From Mercurialis annua (lineage: Eukaryota; Streptophyta; Magnoliopsida; Malpighiales; Euphorbiaceae), in contig NC_065571.1 in assembly GCF_937616625.2 (NCBI RefSeq), positions 47,291,651-47,355,650 of the forward strand: a DNA stretch of 64,000 nt. The letters run 5' to 3'. Below, piece after piece: positions 1 to 19,019 of this stretch (position 1 is the first letter of the stretch; every line of letters starts with the position of its first letter). A program made the translations under genes and the position numbers. The notes beneath the pieces are model-generated. The model made no database searches, had not been told where the DNA came from, and saw nothing but the letters and a program-made list of their open reading frames with translations.

Positions 1-8169
<8,169 letters not shown>

Positions 8170-8400
8170 TTCCGAATTCAAATCAGAAAAATGATTTAAA
8201 CAACAATTAATGAGGATCTACAAAGAATTAAAGAATTTGCTGTGTAAAACCCTAGCAGTTGAGAAGATCTGATTTGGTGAATAGGATTCGAGATTTTGAA
8301 TTAGAGAGAAAGAAAGAGGGAGGTGAGGCGGTCGGTGGTTTCTTTCTTTCTCTCTCTGTCTTGCGTTTTGATTTTGAATTTGTTTTTTCAATCTGTTTTT
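8170..8400 (-). promoter_or_regulatory. DRP2 5' leader and proximal promoter
   Basis: Sequence immediately upstream of the DRP2 ATG on the minus strand. It contains a pyrimidine/purine tract (CTTTCTTTCTCTCTCTG on the plus strand near 8342-8358, so GA-rich on the coding strand), common in plant 5' leaders and core promoters. No clear TATA box was seen, which fits a broadly expressed gene. The transcription start is not determined. Confidence 0.45.
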
Positions 8401-8539
8401 TTGAACTTTCTTTTGTTTTCTTAACTAAAAGGAATTAAGAAAATTCAACAGGACAGTTCTCTTAAGTTTGTGATTTGTTACTGTAGTTTGCAGCCAACAG
8501 TGAGAATTTTGTGACTTCGGCATAAATGATAATATTATA

Positions 8540-9430
8540 TTTTTAGCACAAAATATCAAAAACGTCCAAATTAGCGAAACCGGATCACTTTTACTCTGAA
8601 ATTGGAAAAACCGTTTCAAAAACACCCCTATGCTGATGTGGCACCCTAATTGAAGAGTGAGATTCTAATTTTACTCAAATTCACTCCAATTAATCCTAAT
8701 TAACTTAATCTAATTAGATATTTAATCCTAATTAATCTAATTTAATTAAATCTTTTATTTTGAATTTTAAAAACGATAAATTCATCGGGTTTTCTTTACA
8801 CTACCACCGCCGCTATCCCTTTTCCTCCACCTCTACCACCCACCACTCAAAATTCATCAACCACTGTCCAAACCCAACAACAACCACCCGAAACCCACCT
8901 GCCACTCATCTCAGACGAACTGAGTTCGTCTCTCAGAAGAGACGAACTCTTCCGGCGAACCCAGATCTGGGTTCGAGAGTTCGTCTCTCACAGAGACGAA
9001 CGAACTGGGTTCGTCTCTGAGAGACAAACTGGGTTCGTCTCTCAGAGACGAACTCAGCCGCTGCCGGAAAAGATTTCCGGCAGCTGCTGATTATAATTTA
9101 AAAAAAAGATTAAAATTATTTTGTAAAAAGTATAAAAAAGTCTTTCATATTTTTAGTTAATTTAATTTTGATATGTAAGGTTTTAAAATAATTTTTTTTA
9201 ATTATTAGGGACTAATTTATACAATATTGAAAAATTAGGATCATTTTAAATATTTCACCATTAAAAACTACGTAGGAAAAAAACCACCTCTAAAACCAGA
9301 GAATGTGCCTCACTCTCTTAGGTGAGAGTAGGGAGGGGGTTTTTGTACCAAATTTGACAAGTTCAGGGCAAAAGTGATCCCGTTTTGCTAATTTAGACGT
9401 TTTTGTTACTTTGTGCCAAGTTCAGGAGGT
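8540..9430. mobile_element. Non-autonomous TIR element, probably Mutator-like
   Basis: Inverted ends of about 60 bp are visible. The left end (8547-8600) contains AACGTCCAAATTAGCGAAAC followed by GGATCACTTTT. The right end (9370-9425) reads the same on the other strand with a few changes. No coding capacity was found. The outer limits are uncertain because weaker similarity (AAATTCAAC) continues outward on both sides to about 8440 and 9450, and no clean target duplication was found. The centre holds the palindromic repeat at 8908-9058. Confidence 0.55.
8908..9058. repeat. Palindromic minisatellite inside TIR element
   Basis: Several copies of a self-complementary unit built around TTCGTCTCTCAGAGACGAA, alternating with ACTGGGTTCG spacers. 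It is clearly more GC-rich than its surroundings and could form hairpins. A second short palindrome (GCCGGAAAAGATTTCCGGC) follows directly. Confidence 0.7.
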
Positions 9431-9871
9431 AAAGTGATCCTTTGTTGAATTTTTGGCAATGAGTAACATTGAGGCAACAATGGCAAATGAATAACATTGG
9501 AAAATGTATAAGATTCCAGTATATAGAGTTTTATTATTTTTAAAATTTAATATGTGAAATAAAGAGATTATATGATATGTTAAAATATTTAATTTAATAT
9601 ATTTATTTATATTAAATAAAAAATTATTCAAATATCAGAATATCATTAATTAATCTTGTGGAATCGAGGAGGTGTGGTTGCGGATGTAAATTTTTATTAA
9701 ATAAATATATTTATTTATATTAAATAAAAAATTATTATTAAGTTTTATGATCTAAAAAAAAGTTTTATTTTTGTTTTAAATATAACATTAAGCCTTATTA
9801 GAATATTGGCTAAAATATAAAGTACTGATTTGAACTTTTTTCAAGTAAAAAGAGTTCAATTTAATGCTTGA
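9431..9871. other. AT-rich spacer, no gene
   Basis: No coding signal. A roughly 33-bp AT-only segment starting near 9598 is repeated near 9705 (ATATTTATTTATATTAAAT core). Confidence 0.6.
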
Positions 9872-11252
9872 GGGTGTAATTGAAACTGAAAGGTCGTAAT
9901 TTGGGTATATTTGGTGGTTTTACAACCGTATTTTCCAATTTATTTTTGTGCTTCGGTTGTCTCATTTTACTTGTTAAATAAACTAGGGGTTTGGTCCGTC
10001 GTCACTTGTGGGCCTTATAATTTTCTTTTAGTATTGTTGTGCAATACTCAGAAAATAATAATATAATAAAATAAAGTAAGATAATAATAATAATAATATT
10101 AATAATAATAAAATTAAGTGAAATTAGGATAATAACAAGATAAGGGCTAAAGTTGGTATTTCATCTATTTTAAATGAAGACCCTAATTTTAAACTAAGCC
10201 TATTTAAAGAAAGCTAAGTTAGGTTACAAACAAACTAAAGTTTGCCGTTCTAGAGATTGAAATTTAATAAGACAAGGTTTCATCGGAATATCAGTTTTAC
10301 TCTTAAGGTATTATTCTTGTTAGATTTTATGTATTTAATTTTGGTGTATATCGATAGATTAAACAGTTAGAATAAAAAGGTTAATTGTTCTTGTCATGGA
10401 GTTTTGAAAATAGATGTTGTTCAAAGTTAAAAGTTTTAGCCAATCGAAATCATTTAATTGATTAGTGGAATTTGTTATTTGTAATAGAGTGGTTTGATAC
10501 AGATTAGTTTTCCTTGGCTTCCATTGATGTTGTACTGTCGGTTGTTATGTTAGGGTATGATCTGAGCTTAATTCTTGTGTTTGTTTCATGATTAAGATTG
10601 GCAGAGATTATTGGAATTAAATTGATTGTTTGGTTTTTGTTCGATGCTGAGCTTAATTGGTTTCTGGAAATTTGATATGGTTTCTGTAACTTGTCATATT
10701 TGGTCTAATGTTGATGAAGATGTTTTGATTTTGGGCGGTAATGGACTTCTTATTTAATGGTGGGCTTCGTTGGTTCCTTATTCATTAGTAAAATATGTGT
10801 AGCTTAGGAATTGATTAGTGAGATATGTGTGTGCTTATTTTATTATTTTATTTCATTTGATTGGCCTATGTTGGGCCATCTAATTTTAATCCTTCTAATT
10901 TGGTTTTACAATCAAAGGTCATTAAATTAATATCGATTTGCATCCGAACTTTAAATTGTCGTTTTCATTTCTAAAATTCTAATCGATAAAATTATTTAAA
11001 TCTAAAATATTATTAGTGTCGATTTTAATTGAAATTGTTTTGATTATTTTAATTTGGAAATGATATATATTTATAACCTAAAAATTATGAAATTAGTTAG
11101 GTAGTTATCATTGGCTTGACGTGCCAATTTGGCTAAATTACAATTTAGCCCTTAAACGTTTTATAACCTAATTTAGTAAGTTTTGATTAGTAACTTCATA
11201 TTTTGTTTTAATTATAAACAAAAGTAATTAATTTGATTTCGAATATCAAAGT

Positions 11253-11388
11253 GGCTAAAGTACAATTTAGTCCCTAATTGGCTAAAGTACAATTTAGTCT
11301 CTAATTGGCTAACTTACCGTTTTGTCCCTAATTGGCTAAAGTATAGTTTAGTCCCTGATTGGCTAAAATACAGTTTAGTCCCTAAACT
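11253..11388. repeat. Tandem repeat, five 27-bp units
   Basis: Five consecutive degenerate units of the form GGCTAAAGTACAATTTAG followed by TCCCTAATT. A related single unit lies upstream near 11131. The unit resembles a common plant TIR/LTR motif, and a related single copy is found near 54392 inside copy 2 of the larger element. Confidence 0.75.
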
Positions 11389-12095
11389 TTTATAAACTTA
11401 AAATGGTTAAGTTTTGGTTGTAACTTGGGCTACTTGAAATTGAAGTTATTGAGTTCTGCTTTTGAAATGAATTATTATTTTATCGAATTATTTTATAAAT
11501 ATAAACTTGGGTTTATATTTGATAAACGTTTTGAGTCGGGTTAGACTTGGGTCACTCGACATATGAGGTTAGCTTGGTAGTTATTGGTAACTCGGCTAAC
11601 CCATTATTTGGAAATTAATTATTATTTAAAGACTTTTAAATAATATTTGTAAATTGGATTTTAAAGCGAGAAACTCAATATACTTGTATTAATTGGGTGT
11701 TTCTACCTATTGGGTATTTTTGTGTTGTTCTGGGTTGTTTTATTCCGACGTGTTATTTGTGCTAGTCCTATGTGGTGTCTAGTACTCTCTAGAGTTAGGG
11801 TCTGTTTTTAATAATTATTTTATTTGTCTAGACCCGTCTACTGTTCGTGCTTCAGAGGCGAACCAGGATTAGTTGCTTGCCGGTTATCACGGGGATTAGC
11901 AAGCAGTGAGTTTGTACTTACTATTTACCGGTTTATTAAGTAAATTGTTATTTTAATATTAAATATATATATACTGTACGTATATTTCGAACTGTTTTTA
12001 TATTATGGCTTCTAGTTGGAACATGCTACCTAATGAGCATCATTAGGACTGCGTGCGCACCGGTAATGATCTGGGAAAGGTAATTATGGTAATGT

Positions 12096-12217
12096 GGTAA
12101 CTCGGTGTGAGCATAGCTCTCGGGACCAAGTAGAGTAACTCGGTGTAGCTCGGCTCTCGGGACTCTGGTATAAGTGTGGTCAGTGGTAACTCGGTGTAGC
12201 TCAGCTCTCGGGACCAG
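12096..12217. repeat. Tandem repeat with GTAACTCGGTGTAGCTC units
   Basis: Three to four units of about 30-40 bp containing TAACTCGGTGTAGCTC and GGCTCTCGGGAC, with variable spacing, inside the large non-coding element. Confidence 0.6.
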
Positions 12218-13063
12218 ACCTGTTGGATTATGTTTATTATTTAGAATTGTGGATTAGGGTTCCAACTATTATTCGTAATATTGTTATTAAATGTTTTAAA
12301 CGGTTTTAAAGGTTTTCAACTTAATAAATGTAGATAGTGGTATAAACTCATCTCACTATATATGACCCCGCTGTTTTCCCAATTTTCCCCAGGGTTATGA
12401 TCTGAGAGAGTCTGGTGATCTCCGCATTTACTTTTCCTCGGAGGTTCCTTTTATTTTAATAAACTGTAAAACTGTTTTATTCTTAGACCGCAGTAGTTGA
12501 CTAGACGTCTTTGTTATTATTACAGTTGTTTGTCGGATTGTTCTGACTAGTTATATTGCTCTGGCATGTTATATAATTATTTCGGATTATTTATGTTATG
12601 CCTATTTTTTTGACTCAGAAGTGGATAAGCATGTTATTTTAATTAATGAATATTATAACTGCTAGATTTAGGCTGAAGTCTCGGTTGCCCCCGAGCATTG
12701 ATTTTCTGCAGGTTTATATGTTTACGTATTAAATGAAAGGCTAGCTACGGATTTTGGTACTACATTACCCATACCCTAGCGCCGGTCGCGATTCATGAAA
12801 ATGGGTCGTGACAGGGTGTAAATGAATTTGGGCTAAAAGGTGGGGTTTTTTTTAAGAGGAGAAGCCTATATTTTTAGATAATATAATCTTAGGGATCGTA
12901 TGACTCGTCTTAAAATGAAAGGTTCGTCTTCAAATAAAGGAATGGAAATGAAAATGGGTGATTTCTATTTTTTTTTTGTGAAAGGGAAGTAGTTTCTACT
13001 GGAAACAGACTAAGGAACAACAGAAACAGCAGCAAGATCTGATTGTGATTCCCATTTTTTGTA

Positions 13064-13324
13064 CTCCCTCCGTTTTTATTTAATTATCCATTTATCCAAT
13101 ATTGCACATATTAAGATAGTGCTTCTTTTGTCTTAACTTATGAAGAGAAATAATAATATAGCGTTATTAGTTAATAAATGTTTTTTAAATTAAAACACAA
13201 AGTCATTTATTAGGAATAGGTAAATTTGGAAGATAATAACTAAAATCACATTGAAAACTAAATGGACAACTAATTAGAGACAAATATATTTTATTAAATG
13301 GACAACTAAAAAAAACGGAGGAAG
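13064..13324. mobile_element. Stowaway-like MITE (Tc1/mariner type)
   Basis: Starts CTCCCTCCGTTTTTATT and ends AAAAAACGGAGGAAG, its imperfect inverse, flanked by TA on both sides (13062-13063, 13325-13326). The 261-bp length, TIR sequence and TA duplication are the standard Stowaway signature. No coding capacity, so transposition would have needed an external transposase. Confidence 0.85.
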
Positions 13325-13404
13325 TATTTGTTTTGTCAAAATATATTAGAGAATGGGAATGTGATTACCCTTTCAATGAAAATCGCTCTTTTCTCCCTCA
13401 AATA

Positions 13405-13490
13405 TTAAAAAAATATAATTATTAAAAAAATATAATTATTAAAAAAATATAAATATTAAAAAAATATAATTATTAAAAAAATATTTTCAA
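13405..13490. repeat. AT-rich short tandem repeat
   Basis: About five copies of a 17-bp unit, ATTAAAAAAATATAATT, with single-base changes. Confidence 0.75.
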
Positions 13491-13843
13491 ATATTTTTTT
13501 TAAAGAAAAGCTTATTTGAAATAGTAAAAAAATTAATATTTTTTTTTCAAAAATAAAAACAACAAAAAAATTAAAAAAAAACAAAAATATAATTTTTTTA
13601 TAAAAAACGATTAATAAATAATTTTTTTAATAAATAACAATTTTTTTTGCAAAACTCTATCCTTTCCCATTCCTTCACTAATTTATTATTCCGATTCCCA
13701 ACCTTGAACCAAACCCCTTAAATAGTCATATCTTTAATCAAAAGAATAAAATTTAATTATTAAAAAACAGTGACTTTTTATTATAAACTGTTATAATCAT
13801 CAATTTTAGCTAATTTTTCAATTTTCAGATTCAATTGTAGCAA

Positions 13844-14192
13844 TTGTTTAAATTAAATGAAAAAATGTTCAAAGGGTGCGGTATTGCCATTATGATTGCT
13901 TCTCAATTTGGTCTAAGAAATATTATTATTGAAAGTGCTTGCTTAAATGTGATATCTGCAGGTCAAGGCAAGAAGGATATTCCGTCAACAATAGAAATCA
14001 TAATTTTTGATACCGTTCACTTATTATCGTTTCCTAGCTTGCGACTTTGCATATATTAAGCGAATTTGTAATTGGATGCCCATGAATTGGCTAAAAAGTC
14101 TAAAGCCTCCTTTTTAAGAGTAATTATTGTAATCTCTGTTATTTAATTCTGACAAACATTATGTACTAACTGTTATTTGGTTAAAAAAAAGA
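13844..14192 (+). pseudogene. LINE 3' end with RNase H-like domain, degenerate
   Basis: The 71-codon frame at 13844-14059 contains IASQFGLRNIIIESACLNVI and DTVHLLSFPSL. This is the layout of the RNase H domain found at the C terminus of plant LINE and related reverse transcriptase proteins (usual pattern ESDCLNVI ... HLL). The usual aspartate is replaced in ESAC. The frame breaks, and the conserved tail (CNW ... AHELAKKS) resumes in another frame at about 14066-14101. It is followed by a TTTGGTTAAAAAAAAG poly(A)-like end near 14185. Dead 3'-truncated-type copy. Confidence 0.6.
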
Positions 14193-14277
14193 GAGACGTG
14201 TCACATATGATTTTATAGTGAGCAAAAAGTAACCTAAAAGATGACTTATATTTTACACACCTTTAGTTAAACCTTAA

Positions 14278-15306
14278 GGCCTAATTACTTAAAAAATCCC
14301 CACCTTATAATATTTTTTTGTTTGTACCCTGACCTAGAAAAAAATTCATTTGTACCATTTTTTTGATTTTTCATTTTCGTCTCTACCCCGAAAAAAATAT
14401 AATTGACAATTTAAATAATTTAAGAATTAAAATGCTAATAACAACTAAATAGAAAGGTTATACCATATTTTTTCTTATTTGAAAAAATACAAATAAGTAC
14501 TCTAACTTAAAAAATATTCAAATATATCCTATAATTTTTTAAATATTTTACTAAAAAAATTAAATTATTTAAAAAATATTTTTAACCTATCAACATATTT
14601 TTCTAATTTTTTAAACCTGCTTATTTTTAAAAAAATTAATTTTTTTTATTTTAGTGCTCCTCCTCCATGGAAAGAGAAGCTCTCCTTCTTCCATGGGAGG
14701 AAGGAGCAGCATGGAAGGAGGAGGAGCTTGCTCCTTCCTTCCATTAGAGGAAGGAGCGGATCTGCCCCTTCCTCCATGGGAGGAAGGAGCTGCTCTTTCC
14801 TCCCATGGAGGAAGGACCGGATCCGCCCCTTCCTCCGCTCTTTCCTCCCATGGAGGAAGGAGCAGATCCGCTCCTTCCTCCATGGGAAGAAAGAGCAGAG
14901 CTGCTCCTTCCTTCCATGGGAGGAAAGAGCATGTTGCTCCTTCATAAGGAGCTCAATTTTTTTAAAAAAAAAATAAAATATTTTTTTTATTTAAATTTTA
15001 ATTTTTTATAATTTTAATTTAAAATAATTATATATTAATTAATATGAATTAAATATTTATTATTAATTGAAATCTTTAGAGAAGAAGATATTTTTGTACA
15101 ATTAATAATATTAATATGTAATTAGAATAGTAAATAAATATGATGGATTATTTTAGTCTTTTTTACACATGAAAAAAGATCAATTTAGTATTTCGGGGTA
15201 GAGATGAAGAAGACAAAATAAAAAAAAGGTACAAATAAATTTTTTCCTAGGTCAGAGTATAAACGAAAAAATGTTATAAGGTGGAGGTTTTTTAAGTAAT
15301 TATGCC
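14278..15306. mobile_element. Mutator-like TIR element, non-autonomous, 1029 bp
   Basis: TIRs of about 75 bp start GGCCTAATTACTTAAAAAAT and end with the inverse (AAGTAATTATGCC). A 9-bp target duplication flanks it with one mismatch (AAACCTTAA at 14269-14277, AAACCGTAA at 15307-15315), which is diagnostic of Mutator-type insertion. No transposase. The core is a GC-rich palindromic repeat (14655-14946). A related TIR fragment occurs at 56893-57000. Confidence 0.82.
14655..14946. repeat. Palindromic CTTCCTCCATGGGAGGAAG minisatellite
   Basis: Roughly ten copies of a hairpin-forming unit based on CTTCCTCCATGGGAGGAAG linked by GAGC or GATC bases. All six frames stay open over 180-300 bases only because the repeat lacks stop codons, so the long overlapping frames here are not genes. 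Confidence 0.85.
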
Positions 15307-15476
15307 AAACCGTAATGATCTCATAAGTCATAGCATAAGTAAATTGTATAAAATAAAAATTAACTAGAAAAGAATTGAAAGTAATATCTTTAAATAGGAA
15401 TAATATCTTTTAACTGAAGAATCAAATACTTCCATGTAGCAAAAGCTATTTTATACTTAACTAAACCAAAATAGAA

Positions 15477-15661
15477 CCAATGGAGTTGGTTCAAGTGGTA
15501 AGCGGCTTGGTATCGTTTAAGTAAGGTCTCGGGTTTGAGTCCTTGTGAATGCAAAAAATTCTCACTGGCAGACTCACCCACCATGCCAGGTGCGCGACGC
15601 GGGTCGGATCCGGATTAGTCAGGGCGAAGCCTTGGAAACCGGATGGGCTTACCAAAAAAAA
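15477..15661 (+). mobile_element. tRNA-derived SINE
   Basis: The head resembles a tRNA: an A-box-like GGTTCAAGTGGTAAGCGG at 15488 and a B box GGGTTTGAGTCC at about 15530. A tRNA-unrelated body with GGTCGGATCCGG and GAAACCGGATGGGC follows, then an A-rich tail at 15652-15661. Flanking direct repeats CAAAATAGAA (15467-15476) and CAAAGTAGAT (15662-15671) are consistent with an aged target duplication. Transcription would be by RNA polymerase III. It is not a functional tRNA, since there is no closing acceptor stem. Confidence 0.78.
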
Positions 15662-15671
15662 CAAAGTAGAT

Positions 15672-16621
15672 TTCTAAAACATTTTTTTAAAGCATGTTTT
15701 TAATAATTTCCACTTTGACTTGATCCTTTTTAATAAATAATAATCAGCATTGTTTTATGTTAATTAATTAATATGACAATTAACTATATTTTCTATCAGT
15801 TAGACTAATCTTAAATTATGCTGGAATAGTACTTTATATTATAAAATCATTCTCGTTAAATTAACCAGGAAGAAATTCTAAAATTGAAAACTATGGAATG
15901 AAAATTTGATTTGTTTGAGAGTTGACTCAACCGTCCATTAGAGTTATATATCATGCCTTTTTTAACTGGGTCTAATGGTGTTAAAAAGTCCAATTTTTTC
16001 AAATTTTTTGGAATATATCCAAATCTTTCAAAAATGGTAAACCTAGCCAAATTTGATAAATTCGTTGTAAATCTATTCAGTTTACCAAAATTGATTCAAT
16101 AACAATTGAATATGTGAAATTTTTTCAAAATTTTAAAAAAATAAGAATGTTCAATTGCGATGCCATATTATTCGGATAAATTACTTTTGAAAAATATCAA
16201 ACCGATTTTAAAAAATTGAATAAATTTCCAACGAATTAGTCAAATTAATTTTGAAAAATTTGAATATGTTTCAAAAAGTTTGCCTTTTTACTATCATTAG
16301 GCCTTTCAATTGAAGTGGGTTAGAGAACTACCTCGCTTGAATGATGATTAATTTAAATTAAAAAATTTAAAAATATCTTATAATTGAAACTCATTCAAAA
16401 TATCTAACATTACTCTACACAAAAAAACATGTTCTCATTCCAGCAAACAATTAATATAAACAATTAATACAATGAATATCTAAAACAATTGAATTTGAAC
16501 AACCAAGAATATCTAAAACAATTGTCTACTGATCAAGTCTCATGAAATCCTCTATTTTTAAATTATAGAATGAGCTTACTTGATGAATCCATGATAATCA
16601 TGATAAGGTAATAAAAAAATA
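15672..16621. other. AT-rich intergenic DNA, nothing identified
   Basis: No gene, tRNA or clear element termini seen. Weak inverted similarity around AAAATTTTTTCAAATTTT motifs between about 15970 and 16290 could be a very old MITE but cannot be delimited. Confidence 0.4.
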
Positions 16622-16927
16622 GGTCAAATGATCAAAAAGGGTCAAACCTTTCATAAAAGTTCACAAAAGTCCAAACTTTTTAATTTTATCCAATTTATCC
16701 TGAAACGCATGATTTCGTTTTAATTTTGTCCAATTATATAATTTACTCATTTGGCGCCTACGTGGCGCTGATGTGGCATGCAACACATCAGCACCACATA
16801 AGTAAAATTGTGTAGTTGGACAAAATTAAAACAAAATTATGCGTTTCAGGACAAATTGATTAAAATTGAAAGGTTTGAACTTTTGTGAAATTTTTATATA
16901 AGGTTTGGCCTTTTTTAATTATTTGGC
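16622..16927. mobile_element. Short TIR element (GGTCAAATG/GGCCAAATG family)
   Basis: 306-bp inverted-repeat element. The left end GGTCAAATGATCAAAAAGGG and right end AATTATTTGGC are imperfect inverses that extend over most of the length (AAACCTTTCATAAAAGTT against its complement). The same family recurs at 36554-36911 and 37795-37965. Short A-rich flanks could be a degraded target duplication but are low-complexity. Confidence 0.65.
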
Positions 16928-17835
16928 AAAAAAAGTATAATGTCTTAAAATTATTAATACTTTGCAGGTGAGGTCAACTTTAATCAATATTTTCAAAATC
17001 CCAAATTAAGTCCAATTCAAGATTTATGGTGTCAATTATAGTCATTTTTAAAAATAATTTTAAACCACAAATACTGATATGACCTAAAAAATCAAACTGA
17101 ACCATTTGTAACCCTTAATCCAAAAATCAAACTCATTAACTGGTTCTCAGGTGACATGTCAACATTAGTAAATAAAAAAAAAAAAGATAGCTGGAGGGGC
17201 ATAAAAATTTAAAAAAAAACTTAAACGGTTAAAAAAGTTATAAATTAAAGAAAAAAAATAAAAAAATAAAAATTTTGTGGGAGGGGGGGGGGGGGGTGTT
17301 AATGCCACTACTAACCCCCTGTCTCCGTCCATGCATGTGGAAAATTTTAATACTATTTTTAAAAGAGACTAAACTAGTTTTTTTTTTTAGAAACTTAAAC
17401 TATTTTTGAAATTCAAATCTTTGCATCCTTTATTAATTTTGACAAAACCTTTTAATTTTTACAATCATGTCAATTTTTTAAATCCAAACCTTTGTGTCTT
17501 TCATCAATTACAGTCAAGTTTTAATTTTTTTGTCTAACTTTTAAAATGAGTAATATGAACGTTTAATTGCAATTGATAAAAAATTGCAATGGCTTGGATT
17601 TGAAAAATGAAATTTAAAATTTTGGTCATAATTGCAAAAAAAAAAAACTTTCAAATTGTACATAATTATAAAAATTGAAAGGTTTGATTATAATTCATAG
17701 AAAACGCAAAGGTTTGAATTTAAAAAATAGTTAGGCCTTTAAAAAATGGTCATAGCTGACACAACAAATACGAAATCAGAAGAATATGACGATTTTGAAA
17801 ATACAGGTTAGAATTAACCTCAACCGTAAAATATT
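16928..17835. other. AT-rich intergenic DNA with a poly-G tract
   Basis: No gene found. A G homopolymer of 14 bases lies at 17283-17296 (18 purines in total with the preceding GGGA). Scattered AAACTTTCAAATT-type motifs suggest eroded TIR elements. Confidence 0.45.
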
Positions 17836-18477
17836 GGTGTTTTTGGTTCAGCTGTTTCTTATAGCCGATAGCTGTTAGCTGTTGGCTGGTAGCTGATAGC
17901 TGATAGACCATACGTGTTTGGTGAGATTTGATTAGCTGTTGCTGTTTATATATAAAATGACTGTAAAGGACATAATTTTTTATTTTTATTTATTAATTTA
18001 TAAATATAGTATATTATATAATACTCAATAAAAATATTAAAAATAATTTTTTTATAAGAAGGAATGTTTAGTTTAAACTTATTTAGATATTTTTTTTTGA
18101 TAAATTATAATATTTTTAGTTTAATTTGTATCTGTCTTAATTCTGCCCTTTATTTATGATTTATTTTAAAAAATAATTAAGTTATAGTTTTCTTAATATA
18201 AATAAATAATATTAGATAATTTAAAAATAATTTAAATAACTATATATATATTAAAAAATAATATATTCTAATAGGGGTAGTTTTGTCTAAGTAATTAAAA
18301 ATATTGAAAAAGCTATCAGCTGTTGGCAAAAAGTTCCAAAATGAAGTTTTTCAAAAAGCAGCTGTTGGAGGTTTAAAGAGCTTCAAAAAGCTTGTAGAAA
18401 ATTCTCACCAAACACTTTAGTGGAGCCTTTTGAAAAATAAAAGCTAAAATCTCCACCAAAAAGCTGAACCAAACACC
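17836..18477. mobile_element. TIR element with GGTGTTTGGTTCAGC termini
   Basis: The left end GGTGTTTTTGGTTCAGCTG and the right end AAAGCTGAACCAAACACCC are inverted. Subterminal AGCTGTTGGC/TAGCTGATAGCTG repeats appear at both ends. No coding frame. Target duplication not clear, so superfamily (hAT or Harbinger) is unassigned. Confidence 0.6.
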
Positions 18478-18780
18478 CACATAAAGCCAGAAAAAATTAC
18501 CTGAAATTTACAACCATATACAATATTTATATATTAATAAAAATGCAAAAGATAAAAAAAAAGGACTATTTGATTGCAATTGCAGACGACTCTTCTCCAT
18601 TAGAGAGATTTAGTAATCTTCTTATAATTTACAAGAGGATAAAGTCAGGTGAGGTCATTATAAAGCTGTAAAATTGCTGTTGAAGACTTGCAAAGTAATT
18701 GACTTCAGTTAAAAGCCTTTCCTTTTAAAAAGGCAAGGCAATTTACAACAGTTGTAGTGCAGCTCCTAACTCCCACAAGT

Positions 18781-19019
18781 AGGGGCGTGCAAAATCCGAA
18801 TCAAATCAAAAAAATTTAATGCAGTTCAATTCGGCTTTAGGTTTATATCGACTTTAAAGTCACTTTTAATAAAAACTGAATAAAAAAACCAACCAAACCG
18901 ACTAATTCAATTCAATTAGAAATATTTATAATTCTTACGAAATTGGTTCAGTTTGATTCTGAAAATACATCAAAAAAATTATTTAAACTCAATTCGGTCC
19001 AGACAGAGTACACAGCCCT
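18781..19019. mobile_element. Possible short TIR element with TTCGGTTTGG-type core
   Basis: Begins AGGGGCGTGCAAAATCCGAA and ends GTACACAGCCCT, weakly inverted. The interior has degenerate AATTCGGTT motifs typical of some plant hAT-type MITEs. No target duplication recognised. Confidence 0.3.

Larger units (their letters stand above)
9880..12813 (-). mobile_element. Large non-coding element ending in TGTCACGACCC (copy 1)
   Basis: The right end, read on the minus strand, starts TGTCACGACCC at 12813, followed by a CGACCGGCGCTAGGG motif. The same start (TGTCACGACCC then GGCCGGCGCTAGAG) opens the element at 52082-54815, so the two are related. No protein domain was found. GGGTGTAA occurs just outside both proposed ends (9872-9879 and 12814-12821), but the left terminus does not match the end of copy 2, so the left limit is tentative. 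The size is compatible with a large LTR-retrotransposon derivative or a solo LTR. Internal tandem repeats are listed separately. Confidence 0.45.

Noticed and set aside
8170..8181. Longer DRP2 N terminus (four extra codons)
   Set aside because: The upstream codon is TTG, not ATG, and the known family N terminus begins at MEAIDEL.
11253..11388. CRISPR-like array
   Set aside because: Repeats are contiguous, without unique spacers, and the DNA is a plant nuclear genome.
14611..15011. Six overlapping frames of 60-99 codons on both strands
   Set aside because: All are translations of the palindromic minisatellite, which happens to lack stop codons. No domain, no splice context.
15482..15556. Functional tRNA gene
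   Set aside because: A and B boxes are present but the acceptor stem does not close and a SINE body and A tail follow.
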